A stretch of 64,000 nt of DNA from Dolomedes plantarius (taxonomy: Eukaryota > Arthropoda > Arachnida > Araneae > Dolomedidae): the NCBI GenBank assembly GCA_907164885.2, contig OU015499.1:162492150-162556149 (forward strand). The letters are read 5' to 3'. Every line of letters starts with the position of its first letter. Within the stretch, counting starts at the first letter, position 1. The position numbers and the translations under genes were made by a program. Shown here in pieces: positions 22,905-34,518 of this stretch. The notes below the pieces were generated by a model, which saw only the letters and a program-made list of their open reading frames with translations, was not told where the DNA came from and did not search any database.

Positions 22905-23387
22905 AAGTTAACTGGAAATATTTTATTTGTGCACAATTTAAAAAAAATGATGGCTTTAGTTCAGACGTGTAGCTCAATTTGCCACAACCACAAAATATAT
23001 TGAATAGAAGAAAAGTATTTCATAGTTATAAAGAACTGAAATTAACAACATACACTATTAATACATTATTATAAAATAAAAATTAAATGTGTGATATACA
23101 ATTTACTATAGATAAATTTCATCAAAAAATTATACATGACAGGTTTTGCAGATATTGATAACATTATTCATTGATATTGACAAGGGAATAACTTCAGACA
23201 AGAGAATAATTCAATTCAAAAGTAATATAAAATGAAAGCTTAAATTTAATAATACAGAATTATAATTTCGATTGTTTTCTCAATTTTTTAACATTAGCGC
23301 AGAGTTGAGCATTTTTATTTTCTTGTTTGCATATAAAATGCATGCGCGTAATCAGAAAAAAGTTAATAACCTTTTGAATTAAATTAA

Positions 23388-23572
23388 AGTTATATTGATC
23401 ATTAAATAGGAAAAACCGCATTCTTTAGTTAGATACGACATAATCTCCAGTGTGCCTTTTAAGGTTACTTTTAGACCTGTTGCTGTTGAATTCGATAAGA
23501 ATTTATAATCTCTCTGTTTAGTGAACTCCTCCCACTTTATTGCATAATTTAGAAGATCTTCAATTGCCTAAA
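23388..23572 (-). pseudogene. P-element/THAP9-like transposase exon remnant
   Basis: Read on the minus strand after a TTTTAG acceptor-like site, the frame gives WEEFTKQRDYKFLSNSTATG, then GLKVTLKGTLEIMSYLTKEC and GFSYLM, ending at a TAA shortly after. P-element and THAP9 transposases have a similar stretch before their conserved C-terminal region. The following motif (normally an NQD-type sequence) is lost. Weak Cys-containing sequence near 23940-24190 on the same strand lies where a THAP domain would be expected, but I cannot confirm it. Confidence 0.68.
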
Positions 23573-24324
23573 ATGTTAAACATATACTGTCAGTTATAAA
23601 TGTAAGAAATAGAAAAAATGCAAAATTACATTTTTAATTAAAATTAATTTTAGTCATTTTGCACAAAACAGATATTGAAAAGCAGTGTACTTCAATTTCT
23701 ATTATTAGTAATATTTAATGATTAAAATCAATATGCATTAATTCAATATGTCATGTATTCTTAAAGTATAGAAATCTATTTAAAAAGTACTTATGATTAC
23801 ATTAATCAACACAACAATTGGAAACAACTGTTCATTACTTTTATATCTAATAGTTAAGGTGGAAGTAATAGCCTTAGAACATTATTTTACACCATTTAAC
23901 ATTTTAAAATTAACCATTAACCATTTTTCAATTTCAACTTTTTTAAACAATAATATTCTGTACATACTTTTACTGATGAATCCTGACAAATAATGACTCG
24001 TCGCTCACAAGAATATTTAGAATACCATTTTGAACATATCAGATACTCTTGAGTAGATGCTACTGTCCACCATGAATCTGGTTCTTGTATATTTTCTAAA
24101 TGAATCAAAAATGTAGAATAATATTGTGCACAGAATAAATTTGTGCATAGAATAAATTTTAAAATTTGGAAAACAACTTTCACCACCACGCCGTATAACT
24201 CAATGAAAAATTGTCACTTCACTTACATGTCACGCCATCTACCGGTGAGCGACAATAACCGCTCCATTTTTCGAAAATTCCCCCATTGAAGCTTACGCTC
24301 CTTCTGTAGCTTCATGATTTATAC

Positions 24325-25380
24325 TTACCAGTGGCAACGGTATCGCTTACGTTCGTAGTTTGTCATTTGCCGTGAAGCTACAGGTGTTATAGCTTCGTGA
24401 TTTTGCTTCTTGTGTTCAATTCTCTGTAATTTAAATAATTCAAAGAGAAAAACCATTGACGATAAAATTTCCCGCCTTTTAGAATAGATCATGTTCCGAA
24501 ATAGCGTTGATCTAGGTGCTAGAAAAATGAACAGTATTCAAGTAAGTATAATTTTTAGGTTATTATTTCTTTATTGTATGACAGAACTGTCTTGTTAAGC
24601 TGTTGAAAATGATATATATCATTTCTACATTTTAGGCTATTTTTTTGTGAGTGAAACTAAATGTTAATACGATACGTATACCTATTAAATCGTTAGGTAC
24701 AGCATGTACAGCTATAGTATGTAATTTATCGCAAATTTCTAGGTTATTACTTTCCGGTCGATGTTGGCATGCTATTTCAAGAGATTGCTAAAAGTTGCAA
24801 AATGCTGTATATTTTTTCTAATTAGCAATATATTAGCATAATATTTTGATGATTCATTGCTATTTGTCAAAGAGTTAGGGTAAATTGAATACATGACATT
24901 GAAATTTTATCTGTAAGTAAAATCCATTTGACCAAATTTTTTATATGAATCATAATTTGAAAAGGTAGATTTTTTTATTAATGCATTAATAAAAAATCTA
25001 AGTCCAACGATTAAATGATTTTTCAAAAATATTTCTAAGTTTCATAATTTAAAAAAGTGGGTTTTATTAAAAAAGCTAAAAGAAAAACCCAAAATTTCCA
25101 ATATTTGAGAATGATTTGTTCAAAAAAATTTCCAAGTTTCATAATTAAAAAAAGGGGGTTTTATTAAAAACCCAAAATCTAAGTCCAACATTTAAAGGAT
25201 TTTTCAAAATATTTTCTAAGTTTCAAAATTTAAACAGGTGGTTTTTATTAAAAAAGCTAAAAAAAATTCAAAGTCCAGCGTTTTGAAAACACCGCTTAAA
25301 ACATATTGGCGAGAATTTTTCCACTCCTCAAAACACGGTAAAATCGCCAAGTTGGCGCAAAAAAAATCCAAGATGGCAAT
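24325..25380. other. Non-coding stretch with three-copy minisatellite (unit A)
   Basis: The first ~460 bp match unit B. From 24985 to about 25275 a ~85-95-bp unit containing AATCTAAGTCCAACG and TTTCTAAGTTTCATAATT repeats about three times, with poly-A/T runs. No gene seen. Confidence 0.6.
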
Positions 25381-25913
25381 CTCTGACATTTGGAGATGTA
25401 AGCATGAAGCTTAGCTGGATCAGGATTGCAGAGTATGAAGCCATTAAACTGAATAATAAAACATTTATTATAAAGATTACAACCCAATTGTAGCAGAACA
25501 TAAATAAAGGAACCACATATATAATCACCAAATTCGAGGCTATAAAAAAATTCAGCATTTTCCCCACTATTCATGTGTTTGGTGGTTTTTTAATTTCATT
25601 CCATGCTTAAAATATATTTAAATTGTTAAAACATCCAGTCTCATCGAAGTCAACAAACCATCATTTATGTGCTTTAAATTTTTAAAAATGACAATGAAAT
25701 TGATATGCACTGTTAATTTTATGTAAAACTTATAGATAAATCTTTTTAAATAATCAAATTTTCCACATTAATTATGAATTGGTACTACATTAGAACTTTT
25801 TATTTATGATGTTATTTATACCTTATTTATGTTATGTTATTTGTTTTTGTATTCATTCAGTATTAACATTTTTGAGGACAAGACTTAATAAATAACATTC
25901 ATGCCCATCTTTC
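25381..25913. other. Unit-shared non-coding stretch (A copy)
   Basis: Matches 51647-52191. Overlapping short open frames on the minus strand (25296-25574) are not kept in unit B. No recognised gene. Confidence 0.5.
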
Positions 25914-25921
25914 ATTGCAAC

Positions 25922-26708
25922 TACGGTTTTTGACCCGAGTTTCCCCGAACCGAAAAACCCGAGTTTTTCAAAGATTTTACGAACCCGAAACCCGGGGAAT
26001 TTTGAATATAAATCCGGGGAATTAGTTATTTATCTAATACAGTAGAATACCAATTATATTCCTTCATTTGGAACCAAGACCGAATTTAACAAGCCGGACT
26101 CGGTATGGCTCTCAAACAAATGAATAAAAAATACGAGACGAAGTGAGATGGAGATATATTGGCGGCGTCGTACGCTATAGCTATATTTCACAAAAGTTTA
26201 TGAGTTGGGGATTCCCAGCAGCACGTATGTTAGCGCAATACTTCAGCTACACGACCATGGCTGCTTTCTGTGGTTTGTGTTTGGGTGTGTTTAGTCTATA
26301 AACTTTTCAGGTCTTTAACAACAATTCGGCCAACTTCGATGGAAGCAGAACGAGCATTTTCTGTAATGGGTCTCTTTGCTAATAAACTCTGAAGCCGACT
26401 CAATGATACGTTGAGTGCAATGATGATTGTAAGGCAGTTTTATAAAAAATGAGATATTTGTACCATTTTTATTTATGTTATACATATATGTATATGTTTA
26501 TTAACATTAAATTTATTTCTTGATATTTTTTACATTTGAAATTCTGAAATAAATTAAATGCTTCTAATAAAATATTTATTATTTTAGTTCTTTGCCAATG
26601 ACCCCCTGGAACCAAGTAAGCCCGGGAAAACCCGGGTTTTGAATAAAAAAAACCTCGTCAAACCCGAAACATGGGTTTTAAAATAATTGCTCAAAATCGA
26701 AAACCCTA
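25922..26708 (+). mobile_element. hAT transposon relic with 8-bp target duplication (unit A)
   Basis: The flanks ATTGCAAC at 25914-25921 and 26709-26716 form an 8-bp target duplication. The ends TACGGTTTTTGA and TCGAAAACCCTA are imperfect inverted repeats. Unit B has the empty site at 52192-52199. A hAT dimerisation-domain remnant at 26312-26452 shows the + orientation. Inner DNA is rich in CCCGAA and CCCGGG words near both ends, giving extra subterminal symmetry. Confidence 0.88.
26312..26452 (+). pseudogene. hAT transposase C-terminal dimerisation remnant
   Basis: After a TTTTCAG acceptor-like site the frame reads SLTTIRPTSMEAERAFSVMG, LFANKL, a TGA at 26390, then SRLNDTLSAMMIVRQFYKK and stop. 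The pattern PTSxxxER-FSxxG...SRLxxxxL is typical of the Dimer_Tnp_hAT region at the C-terminus of hAT transposases. Only this ~47-residue piece remains. Confidence 0.85.
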
Positions 26709-26716
26709 ATTGCAAC

Positions 26717-28190
26717 AAAGTTAACAGCAACAGCATTAAATGTAATACTCCTAAATATTGATAATTTTAGATACATCATTCATTACAATATACTTGTTTA
26801 AAGTTTTAACTTGGTGTATTTCAAAGAGAATGATTTAAAAGTAATAGTTAATATTTAAAATTGAAATTAAGTCAGAAATAACTGTATGATATTAATATGT
26901 TTTATATAAAAATGTTTAATTCTCTCTACAGCATGCATTCTAAAGATTTTTTCAGAAGACACATTTCAAGATTCATACAGTCTGTTGAAACTGATATTTA
27001 TGACATCCTTGATATGGTTTTTCAAATTTTTTTATTGTAAAAATTATACTTGTTTCAGTTTAGAGCTAGATTTGAACTGTCTGTTCTCTTATGTGCATAT
27101 TCTTTATACTCAATAGATTATTTTGTACTGGTAAAATTTGTAACTGTGTTCTTGCAGTTCATGTCTAGGGTAAATATTTTAATATATATATATTTTTCAG
27201 TCCTTAAGATCAATGTTAACCAAATTGATGTTTGTTGTATTACTGTTTATGTATCCTATCCCCTCCTAGGGATAAAAAGTTTTTAATTAATAGAAAGTAA
27301 CTGTAGTAAAAGTGTTAAAGATATAGTTTTGAAAATTCTGTTGCTCTTTATTTTTTTCACTGCTCCAGAAATGTGTTGTATAACTGTGCTGTGATGGAAT
27401 ATGCATAAAATAGATTATATTTCTATATGGAAAAAATTTAAAAAGGCATTAGAGGATTTTATATTAAACCATTTATGTGAAAGATAACTTTGCCCCAAAT
27501 GTGAAAATATAGGCTGGTAAGTTTTCATTTTGCATAAGGGAAATTTGCTTGAACATTCTGTATAAGTTCTTTTATGAAAACTATTTGAAAATAATATGTG
27601 AATAGAAGTCGATGATTTACAGGAAGATTTTTTTTCCTTTGCAGTCATTTTGTTAGCTTAACATTTCATGTTGAAGTTTATTGCTCACTATCTGTTTCGT
27701 GGACAGTTAGTTACATATAACTTTGTTTTAATCATTTTAGAAATCTTACAAAAAATCTTCAAAATTTTTCTTTTTAGTCTTCTACATTTTAATATTTAAA
27801 AATTTGGAAATTTCTATATTAACTCAATATATGAAGGTAACAGAGTATAACAATAAATTGCTTTGCTAGAACTGAAAAATTTGACATCCGAGTTCTTGTC
27901 ATTCATGCTTTTGATCAGGGCCTTTATGGGGCCCAATTGCAAAAATTTTGGTGGGGTCCTCTAAATTCTAATATACAATAAAAGAAAAAACATTTCATGT
28001 GAAGTATGAAAGAGAAAAATTAGGAAAGTGGTCATATTTCCTTTTTTATGTACATTTGTAAGAAAATTATGAAATAGCTAGATTACATATATTTTATTCA
28101 AAGATCAAAATTATTTACAATCAAATTTTGCTAGATTTTTTATTTGCAAGATCATTTAGAAATTGACTTAATTTTTATTTCCTAGTTTCT
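26717..28190. other. End of unit A, non-coding
   Basis: AT-rich DNA matching 52200-53707 with roughly one difference per ten bases in the stretch I compared (27050-27240). It contains GGGGCCCA and GGGGTCCTCTAAA near 27925-27970. Open frames at 27050 and 27415 are not shared intact by unit B. No gene recognised. Confidence 0.5.
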
Positions 28191-28333
28191 ACATGCTCTA
28201 TAGACAGTATTGCAAGGCTGTTGAATCTCTCCTGCGATGTTGTTGACGTCAGGTATGTTTTATTTGATATTTATGTAGAAAAGCTTTGTTTTCCCAATTC
28301 TAAAGTTAAATGAATGGTTAAAAATATCTTTAA

Positions 28334-28334
<1 letters not shown>

Positions 28335-28372
<38 letters not shown>
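28335..28372. repeat. (TA)n microsatellite
   Basis: Expanded TA tract; the A counterpart (~147-160) is much shorter and the C counterpart is nearly absent, so the copies differ in length. Confidence 0.9.
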
Positions 28373-28375
<3 letters not shown>

Positions 28376-29830
28376 TTCAAAAGCCAGTGGCTGTTATTTG
28401 TAGTAATTGAAGAATTTTTATAGGGTTCCCGAAACAATAGGTTTTAATACTTCGATTTCCTCTGTGTGTACATCTTTTGTTGACATCATTTGGTTATTAT
28501 TTTGAATCATTTTTACATCTATCAAAATGATTTCTAGTTCCGATGCATATTTTCGATGTTTGTTATGTGGAATTGTCTGGAATAAATTTCTCTAGCCTGT
28601 CTAGCTTTCTACGGTATTTGTTAAAAACAATGCACCTCAGCCATTTCTTTCCAGTTATGTATTGGTTCATCCACATAATTATAATTGAATATCCTTTTTT
28701 ATTTTTGTAAACGTGTTTCCTGAAATTCAGGAGTGACTACTATATAAGTCGCAAACTCTGTGGCTCCAACTAAGACTTTGAAACCTGAGTGGCTATCTTT
28801 TATCAGGCATTCTAGAAGGTTTCTAAATGATCACAGTACTTCGTTTCAAACATATTTTAAATGTGTCTTCGTGTTTGTCTCTGTGCTAGCTCGGGACCAG
28901 TACATCTAATCTGAGTCAAATCAGATCAAAGCAGCCCTGCCTTTGATAAATAATTCTTTATATATTTTCTATGCTTTTATGCGTAGTATTCCTAAGGCTG
29001 TCTTATGATTACTCGTATTGTTTTAATTCTGTGGTTGACTGTTATGAGTTTGGTTTCACAGACTTCTTAAAATTTTATAAAGAGAACACTTGTCTAGTTG
29101 CCAAAATCTGTTGTCTTGATTTGGACATGTAAATCTTCTTAGCAGAAAAATTGTGGGTATTTTGTATCTTTCACATTGCATGTTATCTCATCGAATCATC
29201 TTTTGCGAAGTGAAGTTTCAGTAGGTATTTAGCTCTATTAAACCATTCATCTATTTAAAGGAGTTTCACACAAACTTTTAAAATTTGCAGTTCTCTTTTC
29301 ACAAGAGAACCTGAAGTGCTATATTCATGCTGTTGTAGTGAGAGTTGATTCCAAAGTGCCAATTTTATTATTTCTTTCCCTTTGATTCTTCTGTACAGAA
29401 GCTATACACTACAAGGTGTGTAAATTTTCTTTACTTGCATAGTAGTGAAAATGCAGGAGTAGACAATTGTTCTTTACTTGTTACAAGAATGAGCAATAAC
29501 TTTTTAGCCTGAAAAAACTTTATGACCTAACCTCCACATTTATTTACTTTGAATATAATGATTACTGATTCTTCAAGTCTGTCGTTAGAAAAGATGTCTG
29601 AAGTACAATATTCGTACTACCTGACCGAGACATATCCTGTATGGCACCCCATGCCCATAGTCATGAAAAGAGATGGGCACCACTGGCCTTGGTCCACATT
29701 CGGACTATTGTGCCATGAATCATTAGAATAATTATTCTAGGATAAATTTATTTTTATGAAATAAAAATTACAATACATTTATAACTTAACAGTATAGAAA
29801 ACTATTGAATTTACCTGGAATGTACTAAAC
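28373..29830. other. Non-coding start of unit B
   Basis: Near-identical copy of 163-1630 with no recognised gene. A 60-codon frame at 29549-29731 is broken in unit A by single-base changes. Confidence 0.55.
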
Positions 29831-29834
29831 TTTT

Positions 29835-30540
29835 CTACTTTTAGCAGCCCTAAAATCATCAATAATTGTGGAAAAGACAAAATTTGAAGCAATGTATCAT
29901 TCATTTGACAATATTGCAAGTGAAGACAACCTTTCTTGATACATGGTGTATCTCAAATAGGTCTTGATTAACTTTAACTTTGAGAACAATCATCCAGCAC
30001 TAGCTACAGATACTGGACTAGTCAAAATAATTATCATAACTACATAGATTTTTGAATAAACATGGTCAATACTGTTATCAATCATGTACTTTAGTACGGC
30101 ACAAACTTTTAAGTCTTTAAGCATAGTTCTTGGAAACATCTTCAGTTTTTGTTAAAGTTCTTCTACTAGTATATCTACGAGTATAATTTCCCTTCACTTC
30201 ACACAGTTTGCTGGCAACTATGGAGAATTTCTTCAGATTTTTCCTTTAACCAATTTGTCATGAATAAACCCAAAATTTTGTTCATATTTCTTCAGCTCTG
30301 TAAACTTGAAGTACAGCGCAGAGAAATTATGTTAATATTCATCTAAAAATACCTGTTTTGAACATGTCTCCTGAATTTTCACTCCTGTGTCGGAGTAATA
30401 AACTGTTCTAAGTGTTTCATAGCTGAAAGCTGCTCCATGTATTCTCTTGGCCATAGCTTACTTATGAAGATAATTTTTGCCAATTTATCATACAATGCTC
30501 CTACTAAAATGATGAATTCATGTAATAAAATATAATGGAT
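29835..30540 (-). pseudogene. hAT transposase remnant, ZMYM1/DUF4371-like (unit B)
   Basis: Copy of the relic at 1640-2470. A deletion of ~133 bp, equivalent to 2179-2311 in A, removes the coding part around TANEIAK. Stops match those in A for the most part, so decay mainly predates the A/B split. Confidence 0.7.
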
Positions 30541-33500
30541 TAGCATTTAAAAGAATTTTCTTTCAGTCTCAGATGTCATTTAAACTCATATTGCATGTAA
30601 ATATGTATACTTTCATCCGTTTCAACCACACAAGGCCCTAGGTTTTCACTTTTATATCTCATCTATTTGTAAGTGATGATTTTATTGAGAAACCTGAAAG
30701 TGGCTCTGAATTTTGAGACAATATTTTAATGAAAACGTGAAGTTTGTAGACAAAGTTAATGAAATTTGAAAAAAATTACTTTAAATTCTCTCTCTTGTAC
30801 TCTGTAATCCAATCACAAATATTATAGATTGTGACTCTCTAACCTTGAATTAGAGTGTTACACACACTAGAAGAGAACAGAATAGTCCAGACAAGAGTTT
30901 GTGTCAAGAAATGGGTAGTTATATTATAAAAGTTGCAAATGTTCCTAATCCAAACCATATATCCCAGATATCTCGAGTTTTCTGATTATTTGCATTCTCG
31001 TATAAGCTCAACAATTCATTATTGTTAACTGCCTTATACCGGTGTGTAAATATTGGGTACTCCAATGATATTTATATAAAAGAATTTTCTCTTATAATTT
31101 ATTTTGAAAGTGACAAAAACTCATTTGTTAGGCAATATCTTTTATTTTTGCCACGTTTGCTGGAATTGACTTTCAAGACAATAAATGTTTTGCTAGTATC
31201 CTCACCTGAGCTGATGTGTGCAAAATATACAAAAATTACTTTTTCTTATTCTTGCCAAGTGTATTATTTCTAAGGATTAAAATTTATTATTATATATAAT
31301 GTGCGAAATTTCCTTATTTTGAAAGGAGATGGGAAAGAAAAAATAGTTTATGGGAAGTACTTTGAAGAAATACCATAACATGTTTGTATATGAACTAAAC
31401 AGTTTTAATTTTATGTAGGTAATTTTATGTGACCACAGATTTTGTTTTTAATTTACTTATACTTTTATGAGATTTAATTTGTGTGAGAATTACTAATCTG
31501 TATACTATGCATGTCTCTTAAATCACTGTTTTGTTAAATATTTTACTAAACTTTAGCTGTTACTCTAAGTGCTTACATTTATGACTGCAGAATAAAATAT
31601 TTTATACTCTATCATGAAAAATTATTTATATTGGAATAGCTTTTCTATTTCATTGTTCATGAAGTGGTAGGTGGGGTTTTCTCTAACCAAAAAGTGTTAT
31701 GATAGGTATAGCTTAATCTTCATCTGATTTCCTGTAGCATTGAACTGTATTGTGGAGTTTTAACCAAAATAATTCCAGTCTATGTGGATATCTTAAAATC
31801 ATTTGACTTGATACACACAGTGAAAAATGTTGAGATTACCTTATCCTGTAAGAACAAAATGGTTTTCCAATGTTCTCTCAATCACACAATTGTTTTATTT
31901 ATTTAAATAGCTGGTATAAAGGTAACTTAAGATGATCAGAATGTAATTCGAATTATTCTTAATTTGTCTTAAATTATTTATCATATTATTTATAATTATT
32001 TATTATTTATCTGTAATTATTCTTAATTTGTCGCAGTTTACATTTTTATAGGCATGCATATTTATTTCTAGTGATTTTATTATGTAGAAGTCTTCTTTGT
32101 GCTTACATAGCTTGCTGAGTGATGTATGCAAAGCAGAATTGGAAAAATATTTGCAGTTCTGATCACTCAATCTTAAAGAATGTCATAAGTCTCTAGCATT
32201 TCTCTTTAGTCACAGATGTTGTTAAGGGCTCTTAAGACATTTTATCCATGGAAATGCATAAAGGAGAATTATTAAGAATGAATTTTAATTTAGAAGCTTA
32301 TGTAACTTGAATATCCATCCCGCAAAATAGACAAATTTTTTAAGAAATACACAAATATGACAAATGAAAAACGCAATTCCAAAATCATGATATATAAAAA
32401 AATTGTTTGCAAAGTTTTTGAAAAATGCAAAAACATAATTTTTTTAGAAAAATTTAACTTTTATTAAAAAGCTTACATAAAAATAAATACTCCCCTACCG
32501 CCCCCAAAATAATTTTTTTATAAAAAATTGATAGTAAAAAAATGAAAAATATGAGAAAATTAGAATGCACCAATATTTTTTTAATATACAAATAGCAAAA
32601 AGTACCATTTTTTGTCAAAAATATTTTTATGATATTTCACTTGAATAGGAGTAATCACCCAGCGCTCTCTCTTGAAAACTTTTTTAATTCTGAAAATTAA
32701 GATTTACAATAGGAAAAGATCTTTGAAATGTACAAATAAAGCGTTAAAAGATCTGTTATCAATTCATTAATCATTTATTACGGAGCGGTAAAGCTGATAT
32801 TTCAGTACGAAAAAAAATCCCGTTTATAAGCAAACACCTTCCCGCACGTCATGAAATGAACGAGTACGGTTACCGCAGAGAAACTTTTATTGCCCCGCTT
32901 CGCGCATCGGAATGAGTTTCATACTTCAACCAAAATTTTAACTAAAAAGAATGTAATATAATTATGTTTCTACTGATTTGTATATAAGTGTAATTTTTCT
33001 TGTTCTTTTAAGCCTGGGAAATTCTGGTTCTTTACTATAATACCGAGCTGTATGAAATCAGTATGTGACTGGTTGAGTCTGAAGTCACCCCACATTCGGC
33101 ATATTTTGTTTACAACCCGGAGAAAGTTTACAAGTATAAATTGCATGAGAGATAACTGAGGCAAAACTCGTTTTAGCAGTTCTGAACTAGTTTTTTCTAA
33201 ATATGAAAATTTAAAATTGATTTTATAAATAATTTTTAAAGAGCATCGGATGATAGTCGTATAGATTTCTTTTGTTTAGAATTTTTATTACCTGTTTATT
33301 ATCTCAATACAATTTTTGAAAGATGTAGGTCTGAAAAAGACCCTATCAGCCGTGTATTCCTGACGTATATCACATAGACTACAAGAGGTCCACAGATAAC
33401 TGTTTCGAAATGTTTGAAAATGTGAAGAATCGCGTAACTGGACTATTGAACAGTAGATGGATGTAAAATATGAATAATTTATACTATTGCCAATTCTAAT

Positions 33501-34132
33501 GTATTATATGCACAACATTTAGATTAAAATATAGAGAGAGCGTGGTGAAAAATATCTGTAGCCAACAAACTACAATCAAGCAAATATCCTAAACAAACCC
33601 ATAAGCCGCGTATTTGTTATTTCCTGTAATAATTTTATATATTTTATTACATTTATAAGCCTTTTAATCTTATAATAACCGAGCTTTTTCATCAGCTGTT
33701 TATCTCTGGAATTTCTCGGAGCGTTAAACTAAATAATTAATGATGATTTTTTTTAAATTTCGGATAACTAAAATGAATATAAAGGAAAACATATTAATAT
33801 TGCTTATACGTTATTAATCGAGCCCATATCCGTATAGTTGAGATCCCTACAAACCGAAACATATCAAATCTCTGCGTGTCCTTATGATCTACCAGGACAA
33901 AACAATAAGAATGTCTAACGAACCTCGTGGTCTAATTACAATAAATTTAAAATGCTCAGTAGATTAATTTATCCAGAACGTAATTTATAACATCTAGTTA
34001 ATAGATATCTCCTGTCCTAAGTTTATAGATATGTCATTTCCTAGCACAAACTTTTATATATTGCTATTCATTTCGCAAGAAAAATAAGGGAAAAAAATAT
34101 GGTTCAGTGTTAATATATCGCATTCAAATTCC
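30541..34132. other. Non-coding stretch upstream of finger exon (unit B)
   Basis: Counterpart of 2471-6048 with no recognised gene. The identity to A is very high until about 33370 and visibly lower after it (33,380-34,130 against 5,290-6,060). Confidence 0.55.
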
Positions 34133-34151
34133 TTTCTCCTCTCTTTGCAGG
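34133..34151 (+). other. Probable 3' splice acceptor (unit B)
   Basis: Same pyrimidine tract and AG (34149-34150) as at 6049-6066 in unit A, followed by GTTCTGGTACAG. Confidence 0.5.
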
Positions 34152-34518
34152 TTCTGGTACAGATTGTTATGTGCGAAACTAAATTGTTTGTGTTGTCCAA
34201 AAAGTCAGAAATTCAATGTATTGCTGGCAGCTACAGTTAGTTTTCTAATCGTGTAAATGAACTTCATTATGTCAGAAGAGCAAATATAGTGTATTTCCAG
34301 CGTACATAGACTTTCCAATGGATACCATTCCTGCGAGCAGAACCACACAAAAGCCGAAAATGAATGCACTCCATGTGAGACGTGTATAATTCGTTAAAAT
34401 ATATAAGTTCCAGTACCCCGATTAACCCTCGCAGCGAAGAAAATATTTTCGAATGTAATTTATGTGAAGGAACGTTTTCACATTTGGCCGCCTTAAATCC
34501 ACATCACTTCCCACGTTA

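Larger units (their letters stand above)
21636..24316 (-). mobile_element. P-element-like transposon, 2.7 kb, with 8-bp target duplication
   Basis: Perfect 19-bp inverted ends CATGAAGCTACAGAAGGAG are flanked on both sides by ATTTATAC (21628-21635 and 24317-24324). Unit B has the empty site at about 50170-50177. A subterminal inverted pair, TAGATGGCGCG at 21700 and CACGCCATCTA at 24231, lies 64-75 bp from the ends, as expected of P elements, whose ends also begin CATGA. Inside, a minus-strand exon remnant at 23388-23572 resembles P/THAP9 transposase. The remainder is AT-rich with a (CA)n tract at ~22100-22126 and an internal duplication. It is not autonomous as it stands. Confidence 0.82.
1..28190. 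repeat. Tandem segmental duplication, unit A
   Basis: First of three collinear copies of a large unit. Its first bases (ACATGCTCTATAGA) recur at 28191 and 53708. Positions 1-14365 match 28191-41367, 18040-18660 matches 47210-47780, 19829-21635 matches 49433-50177 apart from one insertion, 24317-24790 matches 50178-50650, and 25380-28190 matches 51647-53707. Copies of transposable elements private to A interrupt the match. The unit probably continues upstream, because the window starts exactly at the repeat start. Boundaries are by eye and could shift by tens of bases. Confidence 0.9.
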
